64,000 nucleotides of DNA, taken from contig NZ_FPCG01000008.1 of the NCBI RefSeq assembly GCF_900116905.1, positions 1 to 64,000 on the forward strand, read 5' to 3'. A program made the position numbers and the translations under genes. The notes beneath the pieces were generated by a model. The model saw only the letters and a list, made by a program, of their open reading frames with translations, had not been told where the DNA came from and did not search any database. Positions 60,952 through 64,000 of the stretch are shown piece after piece; position 1 is the first letter of the stretch; each line of letters opens with the position of its first letter. Origin of the DNA: Micrococcus terreus (GTDB lineage Bacteria > Actinomycetota > Actinomycetes > Actinomycetales > Micrococcaceae).

Positions 60952-62781
60952 ATGACCGAGTCGACACACCCGTCCTCCCCCGCCGCCCGCCCGTTCTCCC
61001 GGGTGCTGGTGGCCAACCGCGGAGAGATCGCCGTCCGGGTCATCCGGGCCGCCCATGACGAGGGCCTGACGGCCGTCGCCGTGTATGCCGAACCGGACCG
61101 GGACGCACTGCATGTGCGGATGGCCGATGAGGCCATCTCCCTGGGCGGCTCCACCGCCGGGGACTCCTACCTGGTGATCGAGAAGATCATCGAGGCCGCT
61201 CGCACCGCTGAGGCCGATGCCGTCCACCCGGGATACGGATTCCTCTCGGAGAACGCCGACTTCGCCCGTGCCGTGGAGGCGGCGGGCCTGGTCTGGATCG
61301 GACCTCCCGCCGAGGCGATCGAGCAGCTCGGGGACAAGGTCTCTGCGCGCCACCTGGCCCAGAAGGTCGGCGCTCCCCTGGTGCCGGGCACGGCAGATCC
61401 GGTCACCAGTGCAGATGAGGTCCTGGCCTTCGCTGACGAGCACGGTCTGCCCCTGGCCATCAAGGCCGCCCACGGTGGCGGTGGCCGCGGCATCAAGGTG
61501 GTCCGCGAACGCGAGGACATCACCGAGCTGTACGAATCCGCCGTGCGTGAGGCCACGGCCGCGTTCGGCCGTGGAGAGTGCTTCGTGGAGCGCTTCCTGG
61601 ACGCCCCGCGCCACGTGGAGACTCAGTGCCTGGCCGATGCCGCCGGCAACGTGGTGGTGGTCTCCACGCGTGACTGCTCCCTGCAGCGCCGGAACCAGAA
61701 GCTCGTGGAGGAGGCACCGGCCCCGTTCCTGACCGCCGAGCAGCAGGAGCGTCTGTACAGCTCCTCGAAGGCGATCCTGCGTGAGGCCGGGTACCGCGGT
61801 GCGGGCACCTGCGAGTTCCTGGTGGGCGTGGACGGGACCATCTCGTTCCTGGAGGTCAACACCCGTCTGCAGGTGGAGCATCCGGTCTCCGAGGAGGTCA
61901 CCGGGCTGGACCTGGTGCGGGAGCAGTTCCGGATCGCCCGCGGCGAGGAGCTGGGCTACGGGGACCCCGAGGTCCGCGGCCACTCCTTCGAGTTCCGGAT
62001 CAACGGCGAGGACCCGGGCCGCGGCTTCATGCCTGCCCCTGGCACCCTGAGCACGTTCCGCCTGCCCGCCGGCCCCGGCGTGCGCGTGGACACCGGCGTG
62101 GAGGAGGGCGAGACCATCTCCGGCGCGTTCGACTCCATGGTGGCCAAGGTGATCGTCACCGGCGCCACCCGCGAGCAGGCCCTGCAGCGCTCCCGCCGTG
62201 CCCTGGCCGAGATGCAGGTCGAAGGGATGCCCACGGTGCTGCCTTTCCACCGTGCGGTGGTGTCCGATCCCGCGTTCGCCCCGCAGGACGGCAGCGCCTT
62301 CACCGTCCACACCCGCTGGATCGAGACCGACTTCCAGAACACTCTGGAGCCCTACCAGGGTGGGATCCCGGCCGCACCGGACGCCCCCACCGCGGAGGAG
62401 CGCCGCACCATGACCGTGGAGGTCAACGGCAAGCGCGTGGAGGTGACCATTCCAGCCATCTTCGGGGCGATCTCCACCTCGGTGACCAATACGGCCAAGC
62501 AGGCCGGCCGTCGTCGTGGTGGGCGCGGACGCAGCCGTGGCGGTGCCGCAGCCGCCGCGGCCAACGGGGACACCCTGACCTCGCCCATGCAGGGCACCAT
62601 CGTCAAGGTGGCCGCCTCCGTGGGCGACACCGTGGCCGAGGGTGACCTGATCGTGGTGCTGGAGGCGATGAAGATGGAGCAGCCGCTGACCGCGCACAAG
62701 TCCGGCACCCTCACCGAGCTCAATGCCGAGGCCGGCGCCACGGTGACGGCTGGTGCCGCCATCGCCACCATCGAAGACTGA
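60952..62781 (+). CDS. accA: Acyl-CoA carboxylase alpha subunit (biotin carboxylase plus BCCP)
   Basis: A 609-aa biotin-dependent subunit of acetyl/propionyl-CoA carboxylase. The N-terminal biotin carboxylase begins [20 protein letters not shown] and contains the ATP-grasp [12 protein letters not shown] and the active-site [15 protein letters not shown] basic Gly/Arg linker ([12 protein letters not shown]) leads to a C-terminal biotinyl domain with [11 protein letters not shown], whose Lys is biotinylated by BirA. It works with the beta and epsilon subunits at 55-57 kb for fatty-acid precursor supply. Actinobacteria keep several alpha subunits; which acyl-CoA is used is not decided by this sequence. 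AAGGAG precedes ATG 60952. Confidence 0.94.
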   Translation: MTESTHPSSPAARPFSRVLVANRGEIAVRVIRAAHDEGLTAVAVYAEPDRDALHVRMADEAISLGGSTAGDSYLVIEKIIEAARTAEADAVHPGYGFLSENADFARAVEAAGLVWIGPPAEAIEQLGDKVSARHLAQKVGAPLVPGTADPVTSADEVLAFADEHGLPLAIKAAHGGGGRGIKVVREREDITELYESAVREATAAFGRGECFVERFLDAPRHVETQCLADAAGNVVVVSTRDCSLQRRNQKLVEEAPAPFLTAEQQERLYSSSKAILREAGYRGAGTCEFLVGVDGTISFLEVNTRLQVEHPVSEEVTGLDLVREQFRIARGEELGYGDPEVRGHSFEFRINGEDPGRGFMPAPGTLSTFRLPAGPGVRVDTGVEEGETISGAFDSMVAKVIVTGATREQALQRSRRALAEMQVEGMPTVLPFHRAVVSDPAFAPQDGSAFTVHTRWIETDFQNTLEPYQGGIPAAPDAPTAEERRTMTVEVNGKRVEVTIPAIFGAISTSVTNTAKQAGRRRGGRGRSRGGAAAAAANGDTLTSPMQGTIVKVAASVGDTVAEGDLIVVLEAMKMEQPLTAHKSGTLTELNAEAGATVTAGAAIATIED

Positions 62782-63125
62782 CTCCACCGGCTCGACCGGC
62801 GGGGATCTCCGATGCAGCCTTCGTCCCTGCGGTGATCCTGGTTGCACACATCGTCGACTCCTCTGCCTGAGTTGCACGGTTCGTCCTGATCCCCCCTGAT
62901 CGTGGACACCTCGTGCAACCCATCGCCCCGAGTCGACCAGTGCTGCAACAGGGTTCTCCAGCGCCACCGGCCGGGGATCGACCGCCCGCCCAGGCCAGCC
63001 CTTCGGCCTCCGCATGTCCACTATGTGGAACGAGTGGATCCGCATCGTGGACCGCGGTTTACGATCAATCGTCGCTTCGCACACGAACGACGACTGAACG
63101 ATCCTGACCTGGAGGGATGCCCCCG
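62782..63125. repeat. Intergenic dyad-symmetric TGCAC array (copy C)
   Basis: No gene in this 344-bp spacer. ATGCAG (62812), TTGCAC (62842) and TTGCAC (62872) step by exactly 30 bp. After a 41-bp step come GTGCAA (62913) and CTGCAA (62943). All symmetric pairs share one axis near 62895: TTGCA/TGCAA (62842/62948), GTCGACTC (62853-62860) with GAGTCGAC (62930-62937), GTTGCAC with GTGCAAC, and GTCC (62883-62886) with GGAC (62904-62907). The result is a 107-nt imperfect palindrome. The right third holds the MFS promoter region. Confidence 0.7.
63017..63029. promoter_or_regulatory. Palindrome TCCACTATGTGGA, candidate operator for the MFS gene
   Basis: TCCAC-TAT-GTGGA is a perfect 5-3-5 inverted repeat 97 bp before the transporter start. 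IclR-family regulators of catabolic genes and transporters often bind short dyads of this shape. A TACGAT (63060-63065) downstream could be the -10 hexamer. No regulator gene is in view. Confidence 0.4.
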
Positions 63126-64000
63126 ATGAGCACTGACCTGTCCACGCCGAGCACGGACGGCCGCCGTCCGGACGGGCGCCGCATCAAGGACGACGGCACC
63201 GCCGAGCTGGGGGTCCCCCGCTCGCGCATCGTGATCGCCTCGCTCATGGGCACCTCGATCGAGTTCTACGACTTCTACATCTACGCCACCGCCGCGGTCT
63301 CGGTGTTCCCGCTGATCTTCTTCGCGCAGGGCGACGACAGTGCGGCGCTGCTGGCCTCCATGGCCACCTTCGGCGCGGCGTTCGTGGCCCGCCCGGTCGG
63401 CTCGGTGCTCTTCGGCCACTTCGGGGACCGGATCGGGCGCAAGGCCACCCTGATCGGCTCGCTGCTGACCATGGGCATCGCCACGTTCCTGATCGGCCTG
63501 CTGCCCACGTATTACCAGATCGGCCTGTGGGCCCCGGCCATGCTGACCCTGATGCGCTTCTGCCAGGGACTGGGCCTGGGCGGCGAGTGGTCCGGAGCGG
63601 CACTGCTGGCCACGGAGACCGCCAAGGAGGGCAAGCGCGCCTGGGCGGCCATGTGGCCCCAGCTGGGCGCCCCCATCGGCTTCCTGCTGGCCAACGGCCT
63701 GTTCCTGGCCCTGACCCTGGCCTTCGACCACGACTCCACCAACCCGGACATGGACGGTGCGTTCCTGACCTGGGTCTGGCGCCTGCCGTTCCTGCTCTCC
63801 CTGGTGATGGTGGCCATCGGCCTCTACGTGCGCGTGAAGCTGGAGGAGACCCCGGTGTTCCAGCGCGCCGTGGACAATGACGAGCGCGTCAAGGCCCCGC
63901 TGGGCGAGGTGTTCCGCCGCAACTGGTGGGAGCTGATCCTGGGCACGTTCATCATGCTGGCCACGTACGTGCTGTTCTACCTGATGACCACCTGGATCCT
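63126..64000 (+). CDS. MHS-type MFS transporter, N-terminal part (runs off the window)
   Basis: At least 291 aa of a major-facilitator permease of the metabolite:H+ symporter branch. MGTSIEFYDFYIYATAA is the first helix signature, GHFGDRIGRKATLIG is the loop-2-3 motif, and MRFCQGLGLGGEWSGAALL is the helix-5 motif, as in shikimate, proline/betaine and dicarboxylate symporters. Seven to eight helices are visible before the window ends. Substrate is unknown. GGAGGG lies nine bases before ATG 63126. It follows the carboxylase gene after 344 bp and is probably transcribed on its own. Confidence 0.88.
   Translation, partial: MSTDLSTPSTDGRRPDGRRIKDDGTAELGVPRSRIVIASLMGTSIEFYDFYIYATAAVSVFPLIFFAQGDDSAALLASMATFGAAFVARPVGSVLFGHFGDRIGRKATLIGSLLTMGIATFLIGLLPTYYQIGLWAPAMLTLMRFCQGLGLGGEWSGAALLATETAKEGKRAWAAMWPQLGAPIGFLLANGLFLALTLAFDHDSTNPDMDGAFLTWVWRLPFLLSLVMVAIGLYVRVKLEETPVFQRAVDNDERVKAPLGEVFRRNWWELILGTFIMLATYVLFYLMTTWI

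Noticed and set aside
56932-63125. CRISPR array or tRNA-like cluster in the TGCAC spacers
   Set aside because: Repeat units are only 6-15 bp, appear inverted around a centre and have no spacers; no cloverleaf or CCA-type ends were found.

Overview
The window is high-GC chromosomal DNA from an actinobacterium, most likely a Micrococcales member close to Micrococcaceae. The signs are strong G/C third-position bias, GTG/TTG starts, an actinobacterial SAM riboswitch, a 13E12-type HNH/DUF222 gene, an epsilon-subunit acyl-CoA carboxylase locus, GatCAB, and a Ser/Thr-kinase/FHA/MoxR/Ig-repeat cluster. The species cannot be named from sequence reading alone. No rRNA, tRNA or CRISPR array was found. 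Bases 12943-54819 are almost entirely transcribed leftwards; both flanks are mixed or rightward.

Layout. 1-5.8 kb: the 3' end of an IS481-type transposase, an AAA+ ATPase, an S4 RNA-binding protein, an alpha/beta esterase, an HNH/DUF222 nuclease and an SGNH hydrolase. 5.9-8.7 kb: the metY-metX methionine operon behind a SAM-IV-type riboswitch, divergent from a glyoxalase-like gene with a DtxR-like box between them. 9.4-12.9 kb: a CPBP membrane protein, a phosphotransferase and a secreted SH3b-hydrolase with a 204-bp internal duplication. 12.9-18.5 kb: an FAD oxidoreductase, the kbl-tdh threonine-degradation pair, a second phosphotransferase and a multi-pass acyltransferase-like protein. 18.5-26.5 kb: gatCAB, a GNAT enzyme, a glutaredoxin-like membrane protein, an inositol-phosphatase-family enzyme and ligA.

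26.9-51.3 kb is one coherent leftward cluster: two tandem giant (about 2,070 and 2,100 aa) membrane-anchored Ig/FN3 proteins, MoxR ATPase, DUF58 protein, TgpA-like transglutaminase, RDD-FHA protein, PP2C phosphatase, long acidic FHA protein, Ser/Thr kinase and an FHA-winged-helix protein. Several junctions overlap by 4 nt. It reads as a phospho-regulated envelope system, but its transglutaminase lacks the catalytic Cys (Asp507 instead), so a non-enzymatic role is likely for that protein. A class III adenylate cyclase, a PH-domain membrane protein and birA lie just upstream.

54.4-62.8 kb is a lipid/acyl-CoA carboxylase neighbourhood: birA, accD-type beta subunit, epsilon subunit, maf and the biotin-carrying alpha subunit, interspersed with a DUF559-type nuclease and a DUF885 metallopeptidase-like protein. 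The window ends inside an MHS-type MFS transporter.

The most unusual non-coding signal is an array of YTGCAC motifs in the three long intergenic spacers at 56932-57254, 58191-58448 and 62782-63125. The motifs are phased at exactly 30 bp and flip orientation across a 41-bp centre. The copy near 62.9 kb forms a 107-nt imperfect palindrome with several exactly symmetric stems. A second unexplained signal is a recurrent CCGTCGTCGGGA motif, mostly on one strand and in several reading frames.
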